Shown in pieces: positions 36,101 through 45,232 of a stretch of 64,000 nt of DNA (positions are counted from its first letter, which is position 1; each line of letters begins with the position of its first letter). The notes under the pieces were generated by a model. The model searched no databases and was not told where the DNA came from. It worked only from the letters and a program-made list of their open reading frames with translations. The translations under genes were made by a program, and so were the position numbers. The stretch is from DAISVY01 sp036826635 (GTDB lineage Bacteria; Zixibacteria; MSB-5A5; GN15; FEB-12), in the NCBI GenBank assembly GCA_036826635.1, contig DAISVY010000009.1, positions 112,004-176,003 on the forward strand, written 5' to 3'.

Positions 36101-36795
36101 GAGGTGCCTTTGATCGTCGGGGTGTCCGGCGACAGCGCGCGCCGACGCTGGGCGTCTATCAGCTCCTGCGGAAGCATGTCCCGCATATCATCGAAACACA
36201 ACTCTTCGACCTTCTGTACTTCGTGAGAGGTTCGGAAACCGTCGAAGAAATGAACGAACGGCAACCGGCTGGTCAGGGACGAGGCCTGAGCGATCAGGGC
36301 CAGATCCATAACTTCCTGGACCGAACCGGAAGACATCAGGCCGAACCCGGTCGAGCGAGTGGTCATCACGTCGGAATGGTCACCGAAAATCGAAAGGGCG
36401 TGAGTAGCCACGGCCCGGGCTGAAACGTGAAAGACCGTCGGGGTCAGCTCGCCGGCGATTTTGAACATGTTGGGGATCATCAGCAAAAGGCCCTGCGAGG
36501 CCGTGAAGGTCGTTGTCAGAGCGCCCGACGTTACCGCGCCGTGTACGGCTCCCACCGCCCCGGCCTCGGACTGCATCTCAACGACGTCGGGAAGGAAGCC
36601 CCAGATATTCGTCAGACCGTTGGCCGACCGTTCATCCGCCACCTCTCCCATTACCGATGACGGTGTAATGGGATAGATGGCAATGACTTCGTTGGTAGCA
36701 TGAGCTACATAAGCGGCCGCGGAATTGCCGTCAATTGTGATTATGCGACGCCGTCTTGTCTTGTTATCTATCTTGTCCATAACCTGCTCCGTCAT
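33187..36795 (-). CDS. nifJ: Pyruvate:ferredoxin (flavodoxin) oxidoreductase
   Basis: A 1202-residue single-chain enzyme that oxidises pyruvate to acetyl-CoA and CO2 and reduces ferredoxin. Domain order follows the NifJ family: an N-terminal pyruvate-binding domain (YPITPSSVMGE near 41), a gamma domain with SRFGKE-like 'HVRFGKELIRKPYLI' near 487-500, a two-cluster ferredoxin domain with CIQCNICSIVCP and CTGCEVCVNACP (about 690-760), and the TPP domain with ACAGCGETPYVKLL and the GDGWAYDIGYGG motif near 990. Length is typical. GAGGAG precedes the ATG. It is on the same strand as dcd and an Rrf2 regulator upstream. The enzyme indicates fermentative or anaerobic metabolism. Confidence 0.97.
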   Translation of the reverse strand: MTEQVMDKIDNKTRRRRIITIDGNSAAAYVAHATNEVIAIYPITPSSVMGEVADERSANGLTNIWGFLPDVVEMQSEAGAVGAVHGAVTSGALTTTFTASQGLLLMIPNMFKIAGELTPTVFHVSARAVATHALSIFGDHSDVMTTRSTGFGLMSSGSVQEVMDLALIAQASSLTSRLPFVHFFDGFRTSHEVQKVEELCFDDMRDMLPQELIDAQRRRALSPDTPTIKGTSQNPDVFFQSRETINRYYSAAPKIVQEQMDRFAAIVGRHYHLFDYVGHPEAERVAIIMGTGAEVMHETVDELVKRGEKVGVIKVRLYRPFCGQSFVSALPKTVKRIAVLDRTKEPGAVGEPMYTDVQTVLDEAWHEGWDRPVERPVVVGGRYGLGSSEFNPAMAKSVFDNLAQDDPKNHFTTGIKDDVTFTSLEPDHTFDLEGKNFRGLFYGLGADGTVGANKNSIKIIGNETDNYAQGYFVYDSKKAGAITTSHVRFGKELIRKPYLITSAQFVACHNYSFLEKYDMLSKLVKGGTFLLNAPFGPDEVWDTLPIEVQQQIIDKEADFYVIDAISLAKELGLGARINMIMQTAFFKISGILPEDKAVEAIKKAILKTYGRKGEKVVNMNYAAVDGALGALKKVDYPKKITSTKKMPPIVPLDSPEFVRNVTAEIIAGRGADLPVSAFPDDGTYPSATTQYEKRNVAVDIPVWNPDVCIQCNICSIVCPHAAIRPKVVEKQALAKAPEALKYTEAKGKGMEGKFFVLQVAPEDCTGCEVCVNACPSFAKDEQGNKTDRKAINMSFQVPLREQEVRNWKFFTEELPETDPSLYNINTTKGSQFVRPLFEFSGACAGCGETPYVKLLSQLFGDRAICGNATGCSSIYGGNLPTTPYAKRADGLGPAWSNSLFEDCAEFAMGMRLTCDQLKNYALILVKELVPEMYDDLAGADQSSPKGIETQRGRVAALMDKLNGMNGNDRVTALKNCAHFLTNKSVWGIGGDGWAYDIGYGGVDHVMASGRNVNLLVLNTEVYSNTGGQMSKATPRGSTAKFAAAGKPMPMKDLGMMLMSYGNVYVAQVAMGASHNQTVKAFSEAEAYNGPSIIICYAHCIAHGINMSFGMRAEDKAVKSGHWLLYRYNPDLIKQGKNPLQLDCKEPSLKFEEYAYAENRFRTLATKNPERAKMLLELGQQDCHRRWNLYRQMAAMDYSKIGE

Positions 36796-36823
36796 AACCT
36801 GAACTCCTCATCAAAAGGCCGAT

Positions 36824-36852
36824 ATTCTATCCCGATAATAGGTATCGGTAAA
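36824..36852 (-). promoter_or_regulatory. Putative nifJ promoter containing an inverted repeat in the spacer
   Basis: Read on the minus strand: TTTACC (36852-36847), 17-nt spacer, TAGAAT (36829-36824). The spacer holds CCGATA-N5-TATCGG (36832-36848), a dyad that could be an operator. It overlaps the region just after dcd. Confidence 0.4.
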
Positions 36853-36853
36853 T

Positions 36854-37408
36854 CTAATCTGTTTTCGATAATGTTATACTCTGCTGGCTCTGATATTTGC
36901 CTTTTTTGTCTTTGTATGATGTCGCGCAAATCTCAGACGCCTCCAGAAAAATCAATTGTGCAATTCCCTCGTCGGCATACACGCGAACCGGTCGGGGAGA
37001 GGTGTTGGCCAGCGAGATAGTAGCGAAACCTTCCCACTCCGGCTCAAACGGGGTAACGTTGACGATAACACCGCAACGGGCATACGTGGACTTACCCTGG
37101 CAAATCGTTATCACGTTGCGGGGAATCTTGAAATACTCTTTCGAACGGGCCAAAACGAAAGAGTTGGCGGGGATCAATACCGATTTACCCTGTCGGTCGT
37201 CAAAATGCTCGGGGCCGTTATCCTTCGGGTCCAGCGTGTCTACCGAGGCCGGGTTAAACACCTTGAATTCATCGGCCAGACTGATGTCATAACCGTATGA
37301 AGAAACCCCGAAACTGATGCCCTGGCGGATTTGACAAGGCGAAAAAGGCTCGATCATCTGATGCTCGGTGGCCATCCTGATGATCCAGCGGTCTGATTTG
37401 ACTCCCAT
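36854..37408 (-). CDS. dcd: dCTP deaminase
   Basis: A 184-residue enzyme that deaminates dCTP to dUTP for thymidylate synthesis. Motifs: [16 protein letters not shown] (about 31-46), [15 protein letters not shown] (about 85-99), [23 protein letters not shown] (about 104-126, with the catalytic Glu in PEWEG), and AQLIFLE (about 149-155). Length is within the usual 180-195. It is followed by nifJ 58 nt on and preceded by the Rrf2 gene 94 nt upstream, all on the minus strand. Confidence 0.96.
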   Translation of the reverse strand: MGVKSDRWIIRMATEHQMIEPFSPCQIRQGISFGVSSYGYDISLADEFKVFNPASVDTLDPKDNGPEHFDDRQGKSVLIPANSFVLARSKEYFKIPRNVITICQGKSTYARCGVIVNVTPFEPEWEGFATISLANTSPRPVRVYADEGIAQLIFLEASEICATSYKDKKGKYQSQQSITLSKTD

Positions 37409-37502
37409 ATTCGTTACCCGTCCCGGTTGCTGATAATCAAACCTGAAGGATAAGCGAATTCACGCCGAAAGTAAACAGCCTCTTATCAGGAAATCAAAAC
37501 AT

Positions 37503-37940
37503 CTAAATTCTCTTGGGGGCCTTTCCGGCCTTCTGCCAGGCTATAAGGTCGGAGACCGTTACGCGCTGAAGTATGGCGGTGAGTCGATTTTCGGCCAGTA
37601 CCAGCGCTTCACGCAAGGCACAGAAATCTCCCATATCCCGATCACAGCCATAACTGTCGTCCGTACATTTCATCAGATGCAGTGGCCCCTGGATTGTCTC
37701 CAGAATGTCCTTTACTGGTATCTGATTCGGTTTCTTTGCCAGACTGAAGCCCCCTCGTACCCCTCGGTGGGATCTGACAATACCGGCTTTTGACAAAGAT
37801 TGGAAAATCTTGGCCAAAAACTTCTCCGGGATATCCTGGGAATATGATATCTCCGAGAGAGGTACTACCCTCGACTTGTCAGCTTCCGCCAGATAGAGTA
37901 TGCCGAAAACTCCATACGCCTCAGCTCTGGTGAATTGCAT
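37503..37940 (-). CDS. Rrf2-family transcriptional regulator with three Fe-S-type cysteines
   Basis: A 145-residue protein with an N-terminal winged helix (about 5-65, with IPEKFLAKIFQSLSKAGIV and RGVRGGFSLAKKP), then the Cys triad C92, C99 and C107 (CTDDSYGC and FCALRE). That triad is where IscR, NsrR and RsrR bind a [2Fe-2S] or [4Fe-4S] cluster. The spacing C-x6-C-x7-C is like IscR/NsrR. It probably senses redox, NO or Fe-S status. It is first in a minus-strand run with dcd and nifJ. An AGAGG ribosome binding site precedes the ATG. Confidence 0.93.
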   Translation of the reverse strand: MQFTRAEAYGVFGILYLAEADKSRVVPLSEISYSQDIPEKFLAKIFQSLSKAGIVRSHRGVRGGFSLAKKPNQIPVKDILETIQGPLHLMKCTDDSYGCDRDMGDFCALREALVLAENRLTAILQRVTVSDLIAWQKAGKAPKRI

Positions 37941-38076
37941 ACTTGCAAACCTCTATTCGTTACAAATGTGGTCTAATCCCTCTCTGGTTCCCGCACTAAA
38001 ATGTCTTTATGACACGGAAATTCATGACCTTCCATCAAGAAAGGCAGGGCTTGTAAACATGTCAACAAGAATCTCC

Positions 38077-38094
38077 TTTTGCGATATCGCAAAA
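38077..38094. promoter_or_regulatory. Perfect 18-bp palindrome between rrf2-type gene and cobO-type gene
   Basis: TTTTGCGATATCGCAAAA reads the same on both strands. It lies in the divergent gap, 137 nt from the regulator start and 108 nt before the adenosyltransferase start. It is a candidate operator; the owner is unknown. Confidence 0.45.
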
Positions 38095-38201
38095 GTTTGT
38101 GACAGTTTTTGGCAAGAATGTCTCGTCTTCGGAGGGTGGGACTTTTCACTTTTCAAGCTGCTGCCAGCGCCGTATTCTTGAGCTAAATACAGGAGCGAAG
38201 T

Positions 38202-38744
38202 ATGACCGACGAAAAACCCCGGGGACTGCTTTTGGTTTACACCGGCAACGGCAAGGGGAAGACCACGGCGGCCTTGGGCATGTGTCTGCGAGCCGTAGGT
38301 TACGACTGGAAAATTTGTATTATTCAGTTTGTCAAAGGTTCCTGGAAATACGGCGAAATGAATGGCCTTAAGTGTCTGAGGGACAATGTGGAACTGCATG
38401 TCGTGGGGGAAGGGTTCGTCGGTATCGTTGATGACGACAAAGATATTCAGGAACATCGTCGGGCAGCTTCGGAGGGGCTCGCTCTGGCGCTTGAGAAAAT
38501 CCGATCCGGGAAATATCAACTCATTATACTCGATGAACTGAATGTGGCCCTGAGTCTGGAACTGGTAACCCGCGAACAGGTAGAGGAGTTGCTGGAGGCT
38601 CGGGGAGAAAAACAGAATGTTGTGATAACCGGTCGCGGCGCGGCCGACTGGCTGATTCAAAAGGCCGATCTGGTGACGGAGATGAGGGAAATAAAACACC
38701 CTTTCCAAAAAGGCCTTCCCGCTCAGAAAGGGATTGACCTGTAG
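38202..38744 (+). CDS. cobO: Corrinoid adenosyltransferase (CobO/BtuR family)
   Basis: A 180-residue enzyme of the CobA/CobO/BtuR type that transfers adenosyl from ATP to cobalt of corrinoids to make adenosylcobalamin. The P-loop YTGNGKGKTTAALG lies at about 12-25, FVKGSW near 43, and the late motifs LDELNVAL (about 110-117) and VVITGRGA (about 140-147) are present. It provides the coenzyme B12 needed by enzymes such as class II ribonucleotide reductase. An AGGAG ribosome binding site precedes the ATG. No other B12 genes are nearby. Confidence 0.95.
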   Translation: MTDEKPRGLLLVYTGNGKGKTTAALGMCLRAVGYDWKICIIQFVKGSWKYGEMNGLKCLRDNVELHVVGEGFVGIVDDDKDIQEHRRAASEGLALALEKIRSGKYQLIILDELNVALSLELVTREQVEELLEARGEKQNVVITGRGAADWLIQKADLVTEMREIKHPFQKGLPAQKGIDL

Positions 38745-38890
38745 TTGTTTCCCGTGTCTGGGTGGGAACGGATCGGTTGGTCCTGTAAAATTGTGCGAAC
38801 TTCCGTTTGCCGTTTCTGTTGATAGAGACGAGCACTGGTAAAATATAAACAGGAAACACATACCGCAGGATTTGTATAGGGGACTGGCAA

Positions 38891-39844
38891 ATGGCAGAAG
38901 AAAAGAATTATGACGTTGTTATCGTGGGTGGCGGTCCGGGCGGACTGTGTGCCGGGCTGTATTCGGCGAGGGCGCGCCGCAAGACGGTTTGTCTGGAGAA
39001 ATATATGCCGGGCGGGCAGATTGCTATAACCGGCGATGTCGAGGATTATCTCGGTTTCGAACACATTTCGGGAGGAGAACTGGCGGCCAAGTTTACCGAA
39101 CACGCCAAAAAATTCGGTCTTGAGATCGAGATGGAAGAAGTAGTTGAAGTCTCCACGGATGGCGATGACAAAGTAGTCCGGTGTGCCTCCGGTAACACCT
39201 ACCGGGCCAGGGCGCTCATCGTTTCGACCGGTGGCTCGCCGGTTAAGCTCAATGTCCCCGGGGAAAAAGAGTACAGCGGCAAAGGCGTATCCTACTGTGC
39301 GATCTGTGACGGTGCTTTTTTCAAAAATCAGATTGTCGCGGTTGTGGGAGGGGGAGATGCCGCCGTGGAGGAGGGGGGATATTTAACCAAGTTCGCCTCT
39401 AAGGTCTATATTATACATCGTCGTGACAAACTGCGGGCACAAAAGATTATACAGCAGCGAGCCTTTGATAACGACAAGATCGAGTTCATCTGGGATTCGG
39501 TGGTGGCAAGTATCAACGGCGACGGTAACCGGGTGACCGATCTTAGTCTCAAGAACGTCAAGACAGGTGAGACGAGCAAGCTTGAGGTCGGTGCGGTTTT
39601 TGCCTATATCGGTTTCCGTCCGAATACGCAGGGATTACCCGAGGCCATGAAACGGGACGAGGGGGGATATATCCTCACCGATGCCCATATGGAGACCTCG
39701 ATCAAGGGTATTTTTGCTTGTGGCGACGTGCGGGCGCAGTTGGTCCGGCAGGTTACCAATGCCGTTGGTGACGGTACGACAGCCGCCGTGGCGGCCGAGA
39801 AACACATCGAACAAATTGAGGACAAACTGGCCCACCGCAGTTAG
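38891..39844 (+). CDS. trxB: Thioredoxin-disulfide reductase
   Basis: A 317-residue flavoprotein that transfers electrons from NADPH to thioredoxin. It has an N-terminal FAD site GGGPGGLCAGLY (about 13-24), the redox pair Cys136-Ala-Ile-Cys139 (SYCAICDG), a second nucleotide site VVGGGDAAVEEGGYL (about 151-165) and the NADPH-specific HRRDKLRA. The C-terminal FAD motif FACGDVR lies near 279-285. Length is normal. The CxxC middle residues are Ala-Ile, a slight variation on the usual Ala-Thr/Ala-Val. Confidence 0.96.
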   Translation: MAEEKNYDVVIVGGGPGGLCAGLYSARARRKTVCLEKYMPGGQIAITGDVEDYLGFEHISGGELAAKFTEHAKKFGLEIEMEEVVEVSTDGDDKVVRCASGNTYRARALIVSTGGSPVKLNVPGEKEYSGKGVSYCAICDGAFFKNQIVAVVGGGDAAVEEGGYLTKFASKVYIIHRRDKLRAQKIIQQRAFDNDKIEFIWDSVVASINGDGNRVTDLSLKNVKTGETSKLEVGAVFAYIGFRPNTQGLPEAMKRDEGGYILTDAHMETSIKGIFACGDVRAQLVRQVTNAVGDGTTAAVAAEKHIEQIEDKLAHRS

Positions 39845-39889
39845 TCCGGGCGGTGTTGTTTTAGCTGTCAACTTTAAGCCGACCGGCAG

Positions 39890-39895
39890 TATAAT
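39890..39895 (+). promoter_or_regulatory. Putative -10 element upstream of hppA
   Basis: TATAAT at 39890-39895. The best -35 at standard distance is weak (GTCAAC at 39867-39872). The leader to the hppA ATG at 40026 is about 125 nt. Confidence 0.4.
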
Positions 39896-40025
39896 CCAAA
39901 GCGTATAACTCCGTGTTTTATTCTTGCGGCGGAGCTACGGGGCCGATATATTCGGCCAGTGTTTTCGGCGTATGTGGAGTATGAGTAACTAATTAACCAA
40001 TATAAGCTTAGCGGGAGAAGGGGAC

Positions 40026-42026
40026 ATGAATACAGGACTTGGGTCCGCACTCATCGGTTTGATAGGTTTGCTGTTTGCCCTGCTTCTGTTCTTCTGGATT
40101 AAGAGGAAACCCTCCGGTTCGGAATTGATGAACGAGATTGCTGACACCATTCACCATGGTGCCATGATATTTCTGAAAAGAGAGTACAGCATCCTTGCCG
40201 TGTTCATCGTGGTCGTGTTTGCGTTGCTGGCCACGAGGATAAATTTGAATACCGGTCTGGCCTTTCTGGGTGGGGCTGTTTGCTCCATGCTGGCCGGTCT
40301 GATCGGTATGCAGGCCGCTACCCGGGCGAATGTTCGCACTACTGCGGCCGCCAAGGATTTCGGCCAGCCGGCGGCTCTGTCAATCGCATTCTCGGGCGGG
40401 GCTGTTATGGGCATGTCGGTAGGTTCATTGGGACTTATCGGTGTCGGTATTGTCTTTTATTTCTTCGGCGACAATCCGGCTCACTCGGCGATAATTAACG
40501 GTTTCGCTATGGGGGCGTCGAGTATCGCGCTGTTTGCCAGGGTCGGCGGCGGTATATATACCAAAGCGGCCGATGTCGGGGCTGATCTGGTGGGTAAAGT
40601 CGAGGCAGGAATCCCCGAGGATGATCCCCGCAATCCGGCGGTGATAGCTGACAATGTCGGTGACAACGTGGGCGACACGGCCGGTATGGGGGCGGATCTT
40701 TTCGAGTCCTACGTCGGTTCGGTAATCGCCACGATAGCCATTGCGGCCACTTCGTCTGCCGGCTTGTTTACGGCCGCGACCAATGCCGGGCGAATTCCGT
40801 ACATGCAGCTTCCTTTATTGATCGTGGCTTTCGGGCTGATAGCATCGCTTCTGGGCGTGCTTTCGGTTCATGTCTTTTCGAAACTTAATCCCGCGGCGGT
40901 GTTGCGGATGGTGACATATGTCGGGGCGCTGGTCATGCTGGTGGCCGCCTGGATCATTATTGATCGTTTGCATTTGGATCATAAAGTATTCTGGGCTATT
41001 CTGGCCGGTAATCTGGCAGGTATAGTGCTGGGTCTTCTGACGGAGTTTTACACTGCGGCGAGTCCTGTCCGACGTATCGCTCAGGCTTCGGAAACCGGGG
41101 CCGCGACCAATATCATTCAGGGGCTGGCGGTTGGTATGGAATCGGTGGCCCTGCCTGTTATCGTGATATGTATCGCTATTTACGTCGGTTTCAGTTTTGC
41201 CGGACTCTATGGAATCGGTATCGCCGGTGTGGGTATGCTGGCGACTATCGGTGTGACCATGTCGGTTGACGCCTACGGGCCCATTGCCGACAACGCGGGT
41301 GGTATTTCCGAGATGGCCGGGCTGGGACCGGAAGTGCGCAAGGTTACCGACAAGCTGGATTCACTGGGCAACACGACCGCGGCCATCGGCAAGGGATTCG
41401 CCATCGGTTCGGCGGCTCTGACGGCGCTGGCGCTGTTTTCGGCCTACTCTGCGGCGGTCGGTCTTGAGCAGATAAACATTCTGGAACCGGCGGTGGTGAT
41501 CGGTTTCCTTATCGGCGGTATGTTGCCATTCTTCGTGGCTTCTCTGACCATGACGGCGGTCGGTCGCGCGGCGGCCAAGATGGTCGAGGAGGTCCGTCGA
41601 CAGTTCCGCGAGATTACCGGACTTATGGAAGGCAAAGCCAAACCGGACACCGGTCGCTGTGTCGATATTGCCACCCGTGGGGCTTTGCAACAGATGATAG
41701 CTCCCGGTTTGACGGCCGTACTGGCTCCGATAATAATTGGTTTCCTTCTGGGCAAGGAGGGCCTGGGCGGTATGCTGGCCGGGTCAACTATGGCCGGGGT
41801 GATGCTGGCCCTGATGATGGCTAACGCCGGTGGTGCCTGGGACAACGGCAAGAAGTATATCGAAGCGGGAGCGCATGGCGGTAAGGGATCGGCGGCTCAC
41901 AAGGCGGCGGTAGTCGGCGATACGGTCGGTGACCCGTTCAAGGATACGTCGGGTCCTTCCATGAACATCCTTATCAAGTTGATGGCCATTGTCTCGCTTG
42001 TTGTGGGGGCGGCTCTGTTCTCATAA
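40026..42026 (+). CDS. hppA: Membrane-bound ion-pumping pyrophosphatase, K+-dependent type
   Basis: A 666-residue integral membrane protein with about 16 TM helices that couples PPi hydrolysis to pumping of H+ and/or Na+. The core catalytic motif is [11 protein letters not shown] (about 180-190), then the [17 protein letters not shown] loop, and near the C-terminus [16 protein letters not shown] (about 635-650). The K+ dependence site reads [10 protein letters not shown], with Ala and Gly where K+-independent enzymes have Lys and Thr, so it should be K+-dependent. Many K+-dependent enzymes pump Na+; the ion cannot be decided by eye. A terminator follows. Confidence 0.95.
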   Translation: MNTGLGSALIGLIGLLFALLLFFWIKRKPSGSELMNEIADTIHHGAMIFLKREYSILAVFIVVVFALLATRINLNTGLAFLGGAVCSMLAGLIGMQAATRANVRTTAAAKDFGQPAALSIAFSGGAVMGMSVGSLGLIGVGIVFYFFGDNPAHSAIINGFAMGASSIALFARVGGGIYTKAADVGADLVGKVEAGIPEDDPRNPAVIADNVGDNVGDTAGMGADLFESYVGSVIATIAIAATSSAGLFTAATNAGRIPYMQLPLLIVAFGLIASLLGVLSVHVFSKLNPAAVLRMVTYVGALVMLVAAWIIIDRLHLDHKVFWAILAGNLAGIVLGLLTEFYTAASPVRRIAQASETGAATNIIQGLAVGMESVALPVIVICIAIYVGFSFAGLYGIGIAGVGMLATIGVTMSVDAYGPIADNAGGISEMAGLGPEVRKVTDKLDSLGNTTAAIGKGFAIGSAALTALALFSAYSAAVGLEQINILEPAVVIGFLIGGMLPFFVASLTMTAVGRAAAKMVEEVRRQFREITGLMEGKAKPDTGRCVDIATRGALQQMIAPGLTAVLAPIIIGFLLGKEGLGGMLAGSTMAGVMLALMMANAGGAWDNGKKYIEAGAHGGKGSAAHKAAVVGDTVGDPFKDTSGPSMNILIKLMAIVSLVVGAALFS

Positions 42027-42507
42027 TAGAGAGATGTCTTATTTCAGAGTACAAAAGGGCCGGGTTGCCGGCCCTTTTTTGCTGAATACGGGATTGAGAA
42101 ACAGAGTATGTATAGAGTATGTATAGAGAGCGTATGATTAATGACTACTTGTTCAATGAAACTTAAACTGTTAGGATTCGTCTATTGATAGCAGACGGAC
42201 AATGGTGCAAGATTTACCCCGAGTGCTGTTGTCGCGATTTTCTTCGGCGAGTAAAGACGGGAAGTAACGACTTTACCGGCACTATTGCAGGCCGGTATGG
42301 GTTGGGGGATATCTTAAGGTGGTGTATACGGTGATGGACTCTTCGGATAAGGTTTATATCTTCATCGAGGGACTAACGACATTCACACACCGTATGAGAT
42401 TTCCCGCAACAAATCGATGCTGTCACCTGTCATGTCATTAGTGAGGCAACAGGTGTTGCGAGCTTCGGACCGATAAGCGGATGATTTTTCAGATAAAGGA
42501 GCGATGC
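42027..42507 (+). other. Intergenic region with a terminator and short direct repeats; no gene seen
   Basis: 481 nt between hppA and the TolC-like gene. It holds the hppA terminator (42053-42080) and two adjacent copies of AGAGTATGTAT (42103-42113 and 42114-42124). The rest has no convincing frame, promoter or RNA gene. The ribosome binding site of the next gene is at 42496-42501. Confidence 0.6.
42053..42080 (+). terminator. Rho-independent terminator after hppA
   Basis: The perfect 11-bp stem AAAAGGGCCGG (42053-42063) with CCGGCCCTTTT (42068-42078) has a GTTG loop and a continuing T run. Confidence 0.93.
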
Positions 42508-43893
42508 ATGAAGCGGATGGCGATTTTCCTGGTTCTCATTGCGGCGGTCGTCATGTGTTCCGGGGCCGCCGGGGCCAGGGAGCTCACCCTGGATGACTGT
42601 ATAGATCTGGCCCTGAAAAACCGAGCTTCTATCATTCAGGCGCGAGGGGCCGAGAGTCAGGCGTCAGCCGCCAAACTTTCGGCGCTGGGGGCGTTTCTGC
42701 CGACAGTGCAGGCCTCATATTCTTACAATAAGGGCAAAGAAACGAACATCGATCCGGCCGATGTGCAGTACTCCGATTACGAAACCGTTATCGATACGAC
42801 CGAGATCGACGGCCAGTTTGCCTATGATGCCGTGAGTGTTCCTACTTCTTATAACATCTGGGACGAACAGGATATCGGTCCGAGCAAGAGCTGGTACCTG
42901 CGGGCCGATATATCGCTTATTGATGTCGGCAACTGGTTCAGTCTGGCGGCGGCCGGAGCCGAGAAAGCACGGGCCAAGCTGAATGTCCTGGCCTCGGAGC
43001 AGAACCTTATTTACGCCGTCAAAATATCCTTCTACGCTTACTTGGCTTCGGTGGAAAATGTCAAAGTACAGCAAGAGGCGGTCCGGCGAGCCGAGGAACA
43101 ACTGAAACTTATCGAATCTCGATTTAAGCTCGGTTCCGCTTCGCGCTCTGATGTTCTCAAGCAAAAGGTCCAGTACGGTAATGATCAGTTATCCCTGTTG
43201 CAGGCCACTAATAGTGTGACTAACGCCAAAGCGGATTTGGCGTACACGATTGGGCTTGATCCGCGGGAGGAAGTGCAATTTTCCACTGAATACCGGGTCA
43301 GAGAGTATGCCGGGAGCCTGGGCGAGGCCATAGACTTCGGTATGAGCAACAACCCCCGTGTGCTTGCTCAGGAAAAGACGGTAGCTCAGACCAAACACAG
43401 TCTCCGGGCCGCTCAGTCGTCATATTTGCCCACACTGTCATTGTACGCTGATTATACTAAGTTCAACGGTACGCAGGCTTATCCGGTAGCATTCGATTAC
43501 AGCAGTAATTCCCGCATGTTCGGTTTTTCCGTCGGGCTTAACGTGTTTGACGGTTTCTATCGTGAATCTCAGGTTACGAGCGCCAAAGTGTACCATAACA
43601 ATGCCCGGGCGCAACTGGCCGACACACGCAACAGCGCGGTCAGCGATATCAAGACCGCTTATCTTGAGATCGACCGGCTCAAAGAGCAGAAGTCGGTTTC
43701 ACAGGAGAATGTCGAGGCGGCCTCGGAAGATCTTAAGATCACTCAGGAGAAATATAATCTGGGAGCAGCCACGATTCTTGATTTGCTTGATGCCCAGGTG
43801 TCGCTTAAACGTGCTCAGGTAGCGCTTATTCAGGTTGATTTCGATCTTAACCTGGCTATCGCCAAACTTGAGAACGCAATGGGAAAAATGTGA
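42508..43893 (+). CDS. TolC-family outer-membrane efflux protein
   Basis: A 461-residue protein with a signal peptide (about 1-26, ending GARE). Two OEP repeats follow (about 30-230 and 250-455), rich in the long helices of TolC tunnels, for example LTLDDCIDLALKNRASI near 27, EQLKLIESRFKLGSASRSDVL near 195 and ITQEKYNLGAATILDLLDAQ near 420. It forms a periplasm-spanning exit duct with the following MacA-type adaptor and ABC proteins. The start is set by AAGGAG at 42496-42501; the frame is open to 42481. First gene of a five-gene export operon. Confidence 0.93.
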   Translation: MKRMAIFLVLIAAVVMCSGAAGARELTLDDCIDLALKNRASIIQARGAESQASAAKLSALGAFLPTVQASYSYNKGKETNIDPADVQYSDYETVIDTTEIDGQFAYDAVSVPTSYNIWDEQDIGPSKSWYLRADISLIDVGNWFSLAAAGAEKARAKLNVLASEQNLIYAVKISFYAYLASVENVKVQQEAVRRAEEQLKLIESRFKLGSASRSDVLKQKVQYGNDQLSLLQATNSVTNAKADLAYTIGLDPREEVQFSTEYRVREYAGSLGEAIDFGMSNNPRVLAQEKTVAQTKHSLRAAQSSYLPTLSLYADYTKFNGTQAYPVAFDYSSNSRMFGFSVGLNVFDGFYRESQVTSAKVYHNNARAQLADTRNSAVSDIKTAYLEIDRLKEQKSVSQENVEAASEDLKITQEKYNLGAATILDLLDAQVSLKRAQVALIQVDFDLNLAIAKLENAMGKM

Positions 43894-43919
43894 TAACGAT
43901 TCGAAGGTAGGTTAACGAG

Positions 43920-45230
43920 ATGAAAAAGAAAAGAGTCATCTGGATTGTAGTTGGGGTCGTCGTTGTCGGCATATTGGCGGCGATGAGCCTTATCTCGGAT
44001 ACAAACAGTGGCACCAGGGTCAACGCCGCCGTGGTTGACAGCCAGAGGTTGATTGAGAAGGTGTCGGCGTCGGGCAGAATCCAGCCCAAGACGAAAGTGG
44101 ATATCACTTCCGAGATCAACGGTGAAATCATCGCCTTACCGGTTCGCGAAGGTCAACGGGTGGCGGCGGGTGATCTGCTTGTCGTGCTCGATACGGTCCA
44201 GGTGACCTCCGACGTGCGGCAGGCTCGATATAGCCTCGACGAAATCGACGCTCGACTGGATGGGGGCAAGTCCACTCTGGAACAAGCCAAAGAGGAGTTC
44301 GAGCGCCAGTCGAAATTGTATGAGCAGAATCTTACCTCGGAAACGGCCTATAACAACTCGCGGTACGACTATTTGAATGCCGAATCATCGTACAAGGCCA
44401 TGCAGGCTCAGTCCTGGCAGCTTCAGGCTGTTTACGAGAAGCAAATCGACTATTTGAACAAAGCCAAGATCGTCGCTCCCATGGCCGGCATTGTTACTTT
44501 CCTGGATGTCGAGGTGGGAGAGATAGCGGCTGCACAGACCGCTTACACTCAGGGGAAAACGTTGATGACCATATCGGACCTGAGTGTTTTTGAGGTCGAG
44601 GTAGAGGTGGACGAGACGGAAATCAATAAGGTGGAACTGGGACAACAGGCCGAGATTGAAGTCGACGCTATTCCGGATACGACTTTCGCCGGCGAAGTTG
44701 TAGAGATCGGTAACACGGCAGTTACGTCCAGCTACGGTTCTCAGGATCAGTCGACCAACTTTAACGTTAAAGTTACCTTCAAAGATGTCGGCCTGAAGCT
44801 TCGTCCCGGGATGTCGGCGACGGTTGACATTACGACCGCCGAGCGGGAAAACGCCCTGACCGTTCCGTTCTCGGCAATCGTGGTTCGTTCTTACGACATG
44901 GATTCCCTGCTTGCGGCGCGGGAGGTCGAGGAAGGCGAGTCGGTCAGCGCCAACGCGGTCCATGCGGCGGAGAATGGCGAAGATGATTCAACCGATTCCG
45001 GTTATGAAGACAAGCACAAAGAATACAAAGGTGTCTTTGCCATCAAAGAGGGGATGGTGAGGTTCGTGGCCATCGAAACCGGTGTCGCTGATCAAAAGAA
45101 TATAGAAGTGATCGGCGGTCTGGAAAAAGGGGACTCCGTCGTATCGGGGCCGTATAATATACTACGGACGATTCGCGATGGCGATGAAATCCAGGTAACT
45201 CAAAAGACGCGAGCAGGAGAGGAATCGTAA
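43920..45230 (+). CDS. macA: MacA-type periplasmic adaptor (HlyD/RND membrane fusion protein)
   Basis: A 436-residue protein with an N-terminal membrane anchor (about 5-25), a biotinyl-lipoyl-like domain with '[20 protein letters not shown]' (about 48-67), a coiled-coil hairpin (about 100-175), a beta-barrel domain (about 210-310) and a C-terminal domain with an acidic insert (about 325-365, QSDA-poor and rich in Glu/Asp). It bridges the TolC-like duct and the MacB-like ABC transporter. It lies 26 nt after the tolC-like gene and 2 nt before the ATPase gene. The insert is longer than in E. coli MacA. Confidence 0.92.
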   Translation: MKKKRVIWIVVGVVVVGILAAMSLISDTNSGTRVNAAVVDSQRLIEKVSASGRIQPKTKVDITSEINGEIIALPVREGQRVAAGDLLVVLDTVQVTSDVRQARYSLDEIDARLDGGKSTLEQAKEEFERQSKLYEQNLTSETAYNNSRYDYLNAESSYKAMQAQSWQLQAVYEKQIDYLNKAKIVAPMAGIVTFLDVEVGEIAAAQTAYTQGKTLMTISDLSVFEVEVEVDETEINKVELGQQAEIEVDAIPDTTFAGEVVEIGNTAVTSSYGSQDQSTNFNVKVTFKDVGLKLRPGMSATVDITTAERENALTVPFSAIVVRSYDMDSLLAAREVEEGESVSANAVHAAENGEDDSTDSGYEDKHKEYKGVFAIKEGMVRFVAIETGVADQKNIEVIGGLEKGDSVVSGPYNILRTIRDGDEIQVTQKTRAGEES

Positions 45231-45232
45231 GC

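Noticed and set aside
35512..36423. 303-codon plus-strand frame over nifJ
   Set aside because: It lies inside the well-supported nifJ gene on the other strand and has no motifs.
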